In this document: positions 52,606 through 60,867 of the stretch, one piece after another
Position numbering within the stretch: the first letter of the stretch is position 1
Layout: every line of letters begins with the position of its first letter
NCBI GenBank assembly: GCA_016209885.1
Contig: JACQVF010000107.1
Location: 40,522-104,521 of the forward strand
Length of the DNA: 64,000 nucleotides
Source: Gemmatimonadota bacterium
Lineage (GTDB): Bacteria > Gemmatimonadota > Gemmatimonadetes > Longimicrobiales > Gaopeijiaceae
Direction of reading: 5' to 3'
Position numbers and translations under genes: made by a program
Notes under the pieces: generated by a model
Told to the model about the DNA's origin: nothing
The model's database searches: none
Seen by the model: the letters and a program-made list of their open reading frames with translations, nothing else

Positions 52606-55329
52606 GTGAGCTTCCGCATCCTCACCCTCGGGCGTCTCGCGGTGCACGCCGGCGATACCGAGCTCACCTCACTTCCCGCCCAACCCTTGCGCTGTGGAGT
52701 CCTGGTCTATCTGGCTGTGGAGCGCGAGTCCACCCGCGACGCGCTCATGGCCATGTTCTGGCCGGAGCGTCCGCCGGAGCGGGCGCGGCACTCGTTGAGC
52801 CAGACGCTCTATGAGCTGCGCAACGAGCTGGGCGAGCAGTGGCTGGAGGTGCAGGGCGACCGGCTCCGCACGAGCGGCGCCGTGGGAGCGGACGCGATCG
52901 AGTTCGAGCGGGCCGTCGCACTCGGCGAGCACGAGCGCGCGCTGCAACTCTACGCCGGTCCCTTTCTGGAAGGCGTGCACCTTGCCGAAACTCATGAGTT
53001 CGAGGCGTGGTGTGACCGGCAGCGGTCGCGGCTGGCGCGCCTGCACCGGCAGGCGAGGAGCGCCTTCATCAGCGAACGGGTTGCCCACGGCGACCGAGCG
53101 GCGGCGCTGACGGCGGCACGCCGTTGGGTTGAGCTCGACCCGCTGGACGACGAGGCGCAGCATCGCTTCATCGAGTTGCTGGCCGAGTCGGGCCAGCGCT
53201 CCGAGGCGATCCGCCAGTACGAGACCTATGCCGAGCTGCTCCGGCGCGAGCTGGAGGTGGAGCCCCTCGACGAGACAAAGGCGCTGGTGGCACGGATCCG
53301 AGAGGGAGGGCTGGAGGCGACGCTGGCGAAGGTGGGATCGCCTGCGCCGCAGGCCCCGGCCGTGGAGGATCAAGCGCCGGACACGGGGGGGATGGAGGTC
53401 ACGGCCGCATCGCAAGCCGGTCCCAGGGTTCCCGCGCGTTCGCCCTTCCGGCATCGCTGGCTCTGGTGGACAGCGGTGGGATACGCCGCCGCGGCATTTC
53501 TCGGGCTTCAGATCGCGCACCTGATCGTCACCGCCGCCGGGCTCCCGGAGGCGTCCCTTCGTCCGTTCGCTGCTCTTGCGCTCTTCGGCTTTCCGATCGT
53601 GGTGGCCCTGGTCTGGGCGCTGGAGCCCTCGCTCCGAGGCGCTGCCGTCGATGCGAGGGCGGGTCCGGTCCCTCATCTCCAGAAACGGCCGCGTCTCCAG
53701 ACCTGGAGGATCGGCGTCGTCGGCGTCGTCGCGCTGCTCTCCGTTGCGGGGGGAGCTGCGATCTGGACCCGGTGGCCGATGACGCAGCGAGCTGGCGCTG
53801 GCAACGAGCGCGATCCGGGACCACCGCCCAACCACATCGCCATCCTCTACTTCGATGACGTGGGCGAGGACAAGGGCCTTCGCGAGTTCGGCGACGCGCT
53901 GACGCGGGCGCTCATCGACCAGTTCATTCCATTGAGCCAGCTGGTGATCCGCTCCGACAATGCGGTGCGCCAGTTCCGCGAAAGCGACGCACCCCCGGAC
54001 AGCATCGCCCGGCGCCTGAACGTGGCTATGCTGGTGGACGGGTCGGTCGCACGGCTCGCGGACTCCGTGCGCGTTCGCGTCCAGCTTACCGAGGGTCGGA
54101 CAGGCACGGCCTTGTGGGCGCAGACCTTCGCGCAGCCGCTCAAAGGAGAGTGGGACTGGACGTTGATCCGGGCGATCGGCCAGGATCTGGCTGCGGCCCT
54201 GCGCGAGCAACTGGGCTGGGAGATTCGAGTCCGGGAATGGCGCGCGGGGACGGTGAGCCACGAAGCCTGGCAGCTCGCACAGAGGGCCTACGGCTTCCGG
54301 AGGTCGGGCCAGCAGCTCCTGAAGACCCCGAACGAGGCGCCGTTGGCCGCTGACGCACTGCGGGCGGCAGACTCACTCCTCAGCGAGGCTGCGAAGCGCG
54401 ACCCCGATTGGGTCGAGCCGCACCTGCTGCGGGCCGATCTCGCCGAGTTCTGGGCGATCCTGCTCTCGGTGCCGCCCCAGCGCAGTGTCGAGGAGCGGCG
54501 TGCCGCGCTGCAAACCGGGCTGGAGCACGTTGAGCGCGCGCTGAAGATCGACCCGGGAAACCCCCGCGCCCTCGAGCTGCGGGGAGTGCTCACCGACGCG
54601 CACCTCGTCTTCGCGCGTCCCCCCGATTCCCTGGCCGAGGCCGAGCTTCGCGAGCGGGCGGAGCGCGACTTCCAGGAGGCTGTGAACAGGGATCCGTCCC
54701 TGGCCCGGGCGTGGGCGAGACTCAGCCTCATCCGTTTCTCCCGCGGCCAGTACGACGCGGCGAAGTTCGCGGCGGAACGCGCGTATGAAGCAGACGCGTT
54801 TCACGACCGGGCGGAGGAGATCCTCAGCATCCTGGCTAAAGCATCTTTCGAGATGGGGGACGAATCGGAAGCACTGCGCTGGTGCCGGGAGGGTCAACGG
54901 CGATTCGGCCGCCCACCGTTGTTGGAGACGGAGCTGGAGATCCTCGCCTGGGGCGAGAGCTTGCGGCCGGACCCGGCCAGGGCGTGGGAACTCGTGGCCC
55001 AGATCGAGCGGCACCCGGAGCCGGCCATCTGGGGCGACCGTAAACAGCGACTGGAGATGACCGTCGCGAGCGTGCTGGCGCGAGCGGGGCTGCGGGATAG
55101 CGCCATCGCCGTCATCGAGCGGGCTCGTCTGCGGAACCCGTCGGACCCTCGCAGGCTTCCGCTGGAGGCTGCTGCCCTCGCGCGGCTGGGCGACGGCGAG
55201 GGCGCCGTCGAGCTCCTGAGGCGCTATCTCGAGCGCGAGCCAGTAATGGGCCGGCAACTCCTAACGCGTCGGCAGTTCGAGCCGCTGAAACGAGATCCCG
55301 AGTACAGGGCGCTCGTCAGCCCGAACTGA
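52606..55329 (+). CDS. SARP/BTAD-type regulator with membrane segments and TPR tail
   Basis: 907 aa from GTG 52606 (GGAG upstream). Residues 1-90 are a winged helix of OmpR type (RILTLGRLAVHAGDTELTSL, MAMFWPERPPERARHSLSQT). Residues 95-240 are the bacterial transcriptional activation domain (AAALTAARRWVELDPLDDEA, AIRQYETYAELLRRELEVEP). Two to three membrane segments at about 285-390 follow (WTAVGYAAAAFLGLQIAHLI, GVVGVVALLSVAGGAAI). A FlgO/TolB-N-like domain is next (IAILYFDDVGEDKGLREFGD, LVIRSDNAVRQFRES). Residues 560-900 are TPR-like. A membrane-anchored one-component regulator is implied; targets unknown. Confidence 0.85.
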   Translation: MSFRILTLGRLAVHAGDTELTSLPAQPLRCGVLVYLAVERESTRDALMAMFWPERPPERARHSLSQTLYELRNELGEQWLEVQGDRLRTSGAVGADAIEFERAVALGEHERALQLYAGPFLEGVHLAETHEFEAWCDRQRSRLARLHRQARSAFISERVAHGDRAAALTAARRWVELDPLDDEAQHRFIELLAESGQRSEAIRQYETYAELLRRELEVEPLDETKALVARIREGGLEATLAKVGSPAPQAPAVEDQAPDTGGMEVTAASQAGPRVPARSPFRHRWLWWTAVGYAAAAFLGLQIAHLIVTAAGLPEASLRPFAALALFGFPIVVALVWALEPSLRGAAVDARAGPVPHLQKRPRLQTWRIGVVGVVALLSVAGGAAIWTRWPMTQRAGAGNERDPGPPPNHIAILYFDDVGEDKGLREFGDALTRALIDQFIPLSQLVIRSDNAVRQFRESDAPPDSIARRLNVAMLVDGSVARLADSVRVRVQLTEGRTGTALWAQTFAQPLKGEWDWTLIRAIGQDLAAALREQLGWEIRVREWRAGTVSHEAWQLAQRAYGFRRSGQQLLKTPNEAPLAADALRAADSLLSEAAKRDPDWVEPHLLRADLAEFWAILLSVPPQRSVEERRAALQTGLEHVERALKIDPGNPRALELRGVLTDAHLVFARPPDSLAEAELRERAERDFQEAVNRDPSLARAWARLSLIRFSRGQYDAAKFAAERAYEADAFHDRAEEILSILAKASFEMGDESEALRWCREGQRRFGRPPLLETELEILAWGESLRPDPARAWELVAQIERHPEPAIWGDRKQRLEMTVASVLARAGLRDSAIAVIERARLRNPSDPRRLPLEAAALARLGDGEGAVELLRRYLEREPVMGRQLLTRRQFEPLKRDPEYRALVSPN

Positions 55330-55381
55330 ACTGCGGCCTGCTGCGCAGCCGGCCGATCTCCTGTGCAGCCTTGCCGTTCCA

Positions 55382-55684
55382 TTACATGCTGCAGACGCAG
55401 TACCACGTGCCGTCGTCTTTCTTGAAGCAGAGGCAGTCACCGCTGGTGTTGGGCCACGCCCCTGACCCGCGGTCCAGCACCACGCCCTCCAGCTCGTCCT
55501 TGCAGTTCTCCCACTCATCCTCCGTGTTGAGTGTGCGCCAGGATCCGGGAAGCAGGTGCGCAATGCGCTCACAGTGGTCGAAATACATCGCCTTGATCCG
55601 TTCGGCGTTGAGCTTCAGCCAGCGGGGCTCACCGTCGCAGGTGTAATCGACCGTGATGGTGGCGACCTTGATCTCCCATCCCAT
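55382..55684 (-). CDS. small Cys-rich protein, 100 aa, unrecognised
   Basis: ATG 55684 has GGAGGG about eight bases upstream. No signal peptide. The sequence is acidic with a cysteine-rich end (GDCLCFKKDDGTWYCVCSM). Cysteines also occur in VDYTCDGEPRWLKLN, FDHCERIAHLL and WENCKDELEG. The five C-terminal to central Cys suggest metal or disulfide structure. Convergent with the SARP gene. I do not recognise the family. Confidence 0.6.
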   Translation of the reverse strand: MGWEIKVATITVDYTCDGEPRWLKLNAERIKAMYFDHCERIAHLLPGSWRTLNTEDEWENCKDELEGVVLDRGSGAWPNTSGDCLCFKKDDGTWYCVCSM

Positions 55685-55940
55685 GGTTCAATCCCTCCGG
55701 GCTGAAGGTCACGACAGACGCCTTATCGCGTACGCTGGAAGCTGGTGAATGCCGGCCGGCCCCCGACGACCGCAAACGGACCAGAATACTTCACGGGGCG
55801 CTGCCGGAAGCGCAATCGTTTTGCGCAATTGCCGCTGCGGGCCCGCGCGAAGCATTCCTCGATCGCTCGGGAGATCGTCAACAGCCTGCTGCGTCCAGGA
55901 AGCTGGCTCATCCGAGGAATCCCGCCCTGTCTTCTTCCGG

Positions 55941-56087
55941 TCAGACGGTTTCCCCAGCGTCCACTTTCCTGATGCCCCCCAGAACCTTCGCCTGGAAACA
56001 GAGGCGCTCCCCGGAATCCTCGTCGGCCAGTCTCATCTCCGTAACCGCTGGCGACGCTTCGAGTTGCCACGGGTCCCCCGAAACCAT
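55941..56087 (-). CDS. possible 48-aa protein, doubtful
   Basis: The minus-strand frame from ATG 56087 reads like protein (DPWQLEASPAVTEMRLADED, SGERLCFQAKVLGGIRKVDA) but has no clear ribosome site. In the 596-bp stretch 55685-56280 this is the only frame I would single out; it may be a gene remnant. Confidence 0.3.
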   Translation of the reverse strand: MVSGDPWQLEASPAVTEMRLADEDSGERLCFQAKVLGGIRKVDAGETV

Positions 56088-56280
56088 CTGACCCACGGAT
56101 GATCTCGAGCCGCCGCGGCTGACGCACCGCTGAGCCGCGGCTGAGCGATCGCGCACATCGTGCACTCCGTAGTCGCGTGACACGGGCGCGGTCGTCGAGC
56201 CGCCGCCCGAACCAGGGCGCCGACGCAGATGGAGCGGCGCCGGAACTGCGGCCGCAGCCGCAAAGCCGAAGGAGGCACCA

Positions 56281-56430
56281 ATGATTCGCACGCCATCGCC
56301 GAAAACGGAAGAGGCCACCGCGCGCACTGCGATGGCCGTCGCGGGCTCGCTCGCCTGCGTCCTCTTCTATCTCGGCATCGTGGGTCTGCTGATGTACCCG
56401 GTGGCCCAGGCGGCCGGATACGTGGCCTGA
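56281..56430 (+). CDS. 49-aa single-pass membrane protein
   Basis: ATG 56281 has a textbook AAGGAGG with a five-base gap. A charged N terminus (MIRTPSPKTEEATARTA) is followed by one or two membrane segments (AVAGSLACVLFYLGIVGLLM, YPVAQAAGYVA). Unrecognised. No partner gene is adjacent; 56431-56740 downstream shows nothing convincing. Confidence 0.65.
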   Translation: MIRTPSPKTEEATARTAMAVAGSLACVLFYLGIVGLLMYPVAQAAGYVA

Positions 56431-56740
56431 GCGCATCTGCCCGGCGCTTTCGGCAGTCATGGCTGCCGGGGGCGTTGGGGCCCACGGGGTGAGCCACGGG
56501 GTGAGGCGGGGGCCTTCGCACTGGCAGCCCGCCTCGCCCGTCGGCAGGGCGCGGCCGCCTCCGTGCCGAGGCTCTTACCGCCAAGGCCACCAGCGGCGAA
56601 CGCGCAGCACCATCCCTCGTGCCCGGCGCCTACCTCGCCTCGTTTCCGCCTGAGCGTCGTGCCTCTGCAATCATCGCACGGAGCCGACGCCGTGTAGTCC
56701 TGAGCCAGGAGGAGACACCGGACTGCCTGGTCTTCCTCAC

Positions 56741-56809
56741 CTACGCACCGACAAATGGGACGAGTCCGCGAAGACACCGCGGCAACGACTCATCGAGCAG
56801 AACGGGCAC
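56741..56809 (-). pseudogene. DUF5615 toxin stub (22 codons)
   Basis: GTG 56809, inside the end of the DUF433 frame, begins VPVLLDESLPRCLRGLVPF, the N-terminal strand-helix of DUF5615 PIN-like toxins (typical LLDENLP motif). A TAG at 56741 stops it after 22 codons, and no continuing toxin sequence is recognisable beyond. It overlaps the DUF433 fragment by 20 bp, the normal antitoxin-toxin arrangement. Confidence 0.6.
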
Positions 56810-56963
56810 CGGCGCTCAGGACATCCTCAGCGAGCTCGAGGACTGTGACGGCTTGCTCACGAGTCACCGAGGGGAAGTCCTCCAAGAACTCGTCGAGGGT
56901 ATGTCCAGCGGAGAGGTAGTCGATGAGATTCTTGAGTGGAACGCGCGTGCCCACAAAGACGGG
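56790..56963 (-). pseudogene. DUF433 antitoxin fragment, 5'-truncated and fused to D-aminoacylase remnant
   Basis: Codes PVFVGTRVPLKNLIDYLSAG and LDEFLEDFPSVTREQAVTVL, the core of DUF433 (antitoxin partner of DUF5615). Its N-terminal strand is missing. The open frame continues upstream without stop into GKSIAEVAAARGISPVEA, which belongs to the adjacent D-aminoacylase remnant. The chimeric ORF (56790-57107, 105 codons) thus joins two unrelated genes at about 56963. Confidence 0.65.
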
Positions 56964-58167
56964 GGCTTCGACGGGAGAAATCCCACGGGCGGCCGCGACC
57001 TCGGCGATGCTCTTCCCGATCAGGCCGTTGTCCGGATAGTCGAAGATGACGATGTTCTCCGCGCCGCCGCGAAACTCGAGCTCGTAGGCGATGTCCCGCC
57101 TCAGCATCCCGCTGCGTTCCGGGTCAGCGAGCGTCCTTCGTAGGCCTCGGCATAGTCTGGCGGACCACCGCGCGGGCCTGCCCCTCCTTCCGCCTCACCA
57201 TCCGCTCCGACGGCCCACTCCGGGATCAGGCTGACGCTGCCGTCACTCCCGCTCGTGGTGCAGGGATACTGATCCGCGAAGATCGCCACTCCCCGCGCTC
57301 GTGCCCGCTCGATCGCCGCGATGATGGCGCCGCTCGACCCCCAGTAGTTCGCCCCTCTCGCCTTGATGTGGTGGCTACGACGGTGGCGCCCGTCCGCTCG
57401 CCGATCTCGATCGTCTCCTGAACCGAGTTGAGCATCGTCGGCCGGCCGGGCTCATCCTGGCTTGGCCTCCACCCCATGGGCGACGTGCCGCTGCTCCGCT
57501 CGTGCTCAATGAAGAGGCCTCCAAACGGGACGATCTCCTCCACGAGCGCCACGACCTCGTCGGTGTCACTCCAGCGGCCGGGCACGTACTCCAACCCGGC
57601 CGAGAGGCCGAACGCCCCGTGTTCCATCCCCGCCCGGACCAGGGCGCGCATCCGCGGCACCTCTTCGGGACGGGCGAGCCGCCGGTGGTCTTCCCCCATC
57701 ACCTCTCCACGCACCGTGTTGTGCCCCACCATGACGATGGCGTTGGGGCCGATTCTCTGGCTCTGCAAGTGCGAGCGCTGAGCCCCGATGCCGACGGGCC
57801 CTCGGCCGTCGGGGTTGATTACCACGGTCGTCACGCCCTGGGTCACCACGTTCGGCGCGGCGCGACGGCGGGCATCGGTAGAGCCCAGACGTTCGCCCCC
57901 GTGCGAGTGCAGGTCAATGAAGCCCGGGGTCACCACCTTGCCCCGGGCATCGATCACCCGGGTGGCCTGGCTGCCGGTTAGCCTGCCCACGGCAACGATC
58001 TTCCCTCCACGGATCCCCACGTCCGCGTAAATCCACGGGTTCCCCGTCCCGTCCAGCAGGTGCCCGCCCGTGATGAGGAGGTCCAACGACTGCCGCTCCT
58101 GTGCCGCCAAGTGCGAGGCAAAGATTGCCCCAGATAGCAGCAGGGCGGCGAAGAGCAACCGACGCAC
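56964..58167 (-). pseudogene. N-acyl-D-amino-acid deacylase, two frameshifts and 3' truncation
   Basis: GTG 58167 has a perfect GGAGGAGG site and a signal peptide (RRLLFAALLLSGAIFASHL). The D-aminoacylase sequence is clear: DLLITGGHLLDGTGNPW, VTPGFIDLHSHGG with metal His pair, and HGAFGLSAGLEYVPGRW. A one-base deletion near 57370 breaks VVAT-HIKARGANYWGSSGA. The second frame gives IFADQYPCTTSGSDGSVSLI, and another indel near 57145 breaks PDYAE-LRRTLADPERSG. The third piece (RRDIAYELEFRGGAENIVIF) stops at 56964, where DUF433 sequence begins. The C-terminal third is lost. Confidence 0.8.
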
Positions 58168-58296
58168 GTGCCCTCCTCCGGTAATCTCTTCGTGGTTGGG
58201 ATCTGACCGCAGGCCCGAAACGGGCACCGTGCTTCGACCGCGGTCGGGTCCACGCGGACTGGATACGAAGGGCGCGCGCAAAGGGCAAGTACGAGT

Positions 58297-58314
58297 GCCC
58301 CTCCTGCCCCTCCT
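58297..58314. repeat. 9-bp tandem duplication
   Basis: GCCCCTCCT twice in a row in the 365-bp divergent spacer 58168-58532. Besides this and the promoter at 58456 I see nothing there. Confidence 0.8.
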
Positions 58315-58455
58315 ACCCGATCCGCGGTGGCAGGCCTGCGGAAATTCAGCGATACATCCAGACCCGCCGGGGAAGCTTGATTTGCTGGAGAAGGGTGGGA
58401 GCGAAGTGTTTTCTTGGGGTGTGTGGAATTTGCTGTTTGGTGGCGGGCGAGGCGC

Positions 58456-58484
58456 TTGACGCCGCCAGGGTCAGATCGTACCAT
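58456..58484 (+). promoter_or_regulatory. sigma70-type promoter of second CapA gene
   Basis: TTGACG (58456-58461), 17 bases, TACCAT (58479-58484). The leader to ATG 58533 is about 43 nt. Confidence 0.6.
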
Positions 58485-58532
58485 GCACGCAATTCTCCCA
58501 CCGAGCTCAAAACACACGACGAGGAGCGAACC

Positions 58533-59921
58533 ATGGCTCTGCATCACCGTATCGCGCCGCTGGCCGCGATGCTGGCCGTGGCAGTGCCCCGGCCGGCATT
58601 GACCCAGGAGGGGGCGGGCGACGGAGTGTTCCGGATCGCGGCCGTGGGCGACGCGATTATCACGCGGGCACTCTCGCCGTACCGGGAGCCCGAGTTCCTG
58701 CGGATGATCGAGCTGATGCGGGGCCAGGACGCGGCGTTCGCCAACCTCGAGATGCTGTTCCACGACTACGAGCCCTGGCCCGCCGCCCAGAGTGGCGGCA
58801 CATACATGCGGGGCGCCCCGGAGATGGCGAAGGAGCTGGTCTGGGCAGGCATAGATATGGTCGGCCTGGCCAATAACCACACGGGGGACTACGGGGTGGA
58901 TGGGATGCGCCTCACCATCAAGCACGTGCGTGATGCCGGGCTGGTGTCCGCGGGCGCGGGGGAGAACCTGTACGAGGCGAGGGAGGCCAAGTTCCTGGAA
59001 ACGCAGGACGGGCGAGTGGCGCTCATCTCGACGGCGTCCTCGTTCACGCCCCACTCGTTGGCCGGGAAACCGAAGGGCGCGGTGCGCGGCCGCCCGGGGC
59101 TGAACCCGCTGCGCACCACGAATCGCCCGCCCATGGTCAGCCGGGACCAGCTCGAGCGGATGCGGGGGCTCTTGCGGGAAATAGGCCAGAACGTACCGCA
59201 GTCAGGAGACCAGCTCAACGTGTTCGGCACCACGGTGCGGGTGGGCGATCCGCGCGGCGTCCCCACGTCGGAGCCGAACCCCGAGGACGTGGAGGAGATG
59301 GCCGCAGTAGTGCGCAACGCGAAGGGGGTGGCGGATTACGTGTTCGTAACCATTCACACCCACCAGGGCGCCCCCAACGCGATGCCGCCAGACTTCCTCG
59401 TGACGTTCGCCCGGGCCATGATCGATGCGGGGGCGGACGTCTTCGTGGGCCACGGGCCGCACTTCCTCAAGGGGATCGAGATCTACAAAGGGAGGCCGAT
59501 CTTTTATTCGCTTGGCGACTTCATCTTCCAGAACGAAACCTTGCTCCGGCTGCCCTACGAGAACTACATGACGTACGGTCTCGGAGAAAGCGCCTGGGTG
59601 CAGGACTTCAACGCCGCGCGCTACGCCAACGACACCCAGGGCTTCCCTACGAACCGGGAGATCTGGGAGTCGGTGATAGCAATCCCCGCCTTCCGCGGCG
59701 GGGAGCTGATCTCGGTCGAGCTGCACCCCATTACCTTGGGGTTCGGCCAGCCGCGCTCGGTGCGGGGTCGGCCGATGCTGGCGGCCCCGGAGCTGGGACG
59801 GAAGATCATCAGCGACTTGATCGAGCGGTCGCGGTCCTTCGGCACCGCGATCGAGTGGCGTGATCGGGAGGGGATTGGCGTGGTGCGGCTGCCCGGCCGG
59901 ACCGACGGCAACTCGAGGTGA
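58533..59921 (+). CDS. CapA-family metallophosphoesterase-like protein, exported (copy 2)
   Basis: 462 aa from ATG 58533 (GAGGAG six to seven bases upstream); signal peptide to about residue 25 (PALTQEG). Motifs parallel copy 1: IAAVGDAIIT, AFANLEMLF, VGLANNHTGDYG, FVTIHTHQG and VGHGPHFLKGIEIYKGRPIF-YSLGDF. The C-terminal halves also match. It stands alone under its own promoter. The usual NLEG glycine is replaced by Met here. Substrate unknown. Confidence 0.87.
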   Translation: MALHHRIAPLAAMLAVAVPRPALTQEGAGDGVFRIAAVGDAIITRALSPYREPEFLRMIELMRGQDAAFANLEMLFHDYEPWPAAQSGGTYMRGAPEMAKELVWAGIDMVGLANNHTGDYGVDGMRLTIKHVRDAGLVSAGAGENLYEAREAKFLETQDGRVALISTASSFTPHSLAGKPKGAVRGRPGLNPLRTTNRPPMVSRDQLERMRGLLREIGQNVPQSGDQLNVFGTTVRVGDPRGVPTSEPNPEDVEEMAAVVRNAKGVADYVFVTIHTHQGAPNAMPPDFLVTFARAMIDAGADVFVGHGPHFLKGIEIYKGRPIFYSLGDFIFQNETLLRLPYENYMTYGLGESAWVQDFNAARYANDTQGFPTNREIWESVIAIPAFRGGELISVELHPITLGFGQPRSVRGRPMLAAPELGRKIISDLIERSRSFGTAIEWRDREGIGVVRLPGRTDGNSR

Positions 59922-60033
59922 CGGTCGCCCGGGGCCTCGGCGGCACGCCGCGCCGGCCAGCCGACCTCGACTCATAGGGTCCACGGCAGATCCCGCTCTC
60001 TGCCGCGGACTCTGCGGGTCATGATGTAGCCGC

Positions 60034-60867
60034 ATGGCTGAGCAGACTCCCGCAGCATCCAGCATCGGCCGCGTCCTGCGCGAACCGACGTTCCACTTCG
60101 TACTCCTCGCCGCGGCGCTGTTCGCCATAAGCGCGGTGATCGGATCGCGGAACCGCAACGTCATCGAGATCGACCGTGCGCAGATCGTGACGCGCATCGC
60201 GGAGATCGAGGCGCTCGGCGGCGCTCCCTTGAGCGCCGAGGAGCGGCAGCAGGTCGAGGAAGCCTACATCGACGAGCAGGTCCTCGTGCGTGAGGCCCAG
60301 GCCCTGGGGCTGGAGGACGATGCCCGGATCTACGACGTCCTCGTGCAGAAGATGCTGCACGTCCTGAGCGCCGATGTGATCCAACCCACGGACGCCGAGC
60401 TTGAGGCCTACTACGATGCTAATCGCATGCGCTACGCGCCGGAGCCGTCGGTGACGGTGGACGAGATCGTGGTGGCGACGACGGACCCTCTGCCGGTGGC
60501 GTTGCGCGATCAGCTCCGGGATGGCATCGCGCCGGAGCAGCTCGTCAGCGATCTCCCGATCAGTCACAACGTGCTGCCGCAGGTGACGCTGTTCACGCTC
60601 ACCCGCATCTTCGGCGAGACGACCGCGGATCTGGTCTTCGGCGCGCAGCCGGGCGAGTGGGTCGGACCGCACCAAACTGTGCGCGGCCAGCACTGGCTGC
60701 GGCTCACGGAGCGGATCGAGTCGGTGCCGCCGCCCCTGGACGTGGTCCGCGAGCAGGTCCGGCTCGAGTGGATCGGCGAGCAGGAGGCGGCCCGGCTGGC
60801 GCAGCGCGTCACCGAGCTGCGGGGCCGCTACTCCATCGTGTTCACCGGCGAGGGCGCGACCCCGTGA
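60034..60867 (+). CDS. PpiC-type peptidyl-prolyl isomerase-like membrane protein
   Basis: 277 aa. One N-terminal membrane anchor (FHFVLLAAALFAISAVIGS) is followed by a SurA-like helical region (QVEEAYIDEQVLVREAQALG) and a parvulin-like domain (VTVDEIVVATTDPLPVALRD ... GEWVGPHQTVRGQHWLRLTE). The parvulin part is short and diverged, so activity is uncertain. The stop overlaps the HupE/UreJ-like gene (GTGA). A periplasmic chaperone for that membrane protein is a reasonable inference. Confidence 0.75.
   Translation: MAEQTPAASSIGRVLREPTFHFVLLAAALFAISAVIGSRNRNVIEIDRAQIVTRIAEIEALGGAPLSAEERQQVEEAYIDEQVLVREAQALGLEDDARIYDVLVQKMLHVLSADVIQPTDAELEAYYDANRMRYAPEPSVTVDEIVVATTDPLPVALRDQLRDGIAPEQLVSDLPISHNVLPQVTLFTLTRIFGETTADLVFGAQPGEWVGPHQTVRGQHWLRLTERIESVPPPLDVVREQVRLEWIGEQEAARLAQRVTELRGRYSIVFTGEGATP

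Noticed and set aside
56457..56777. Minus-strand frame after the DUF433 fragment, as a possible intact DUF5615 toxin
   Set aside because: The toxin N terminus is in another frame that stops after 22 codons, and this frame lacks DUF5615 motifs.
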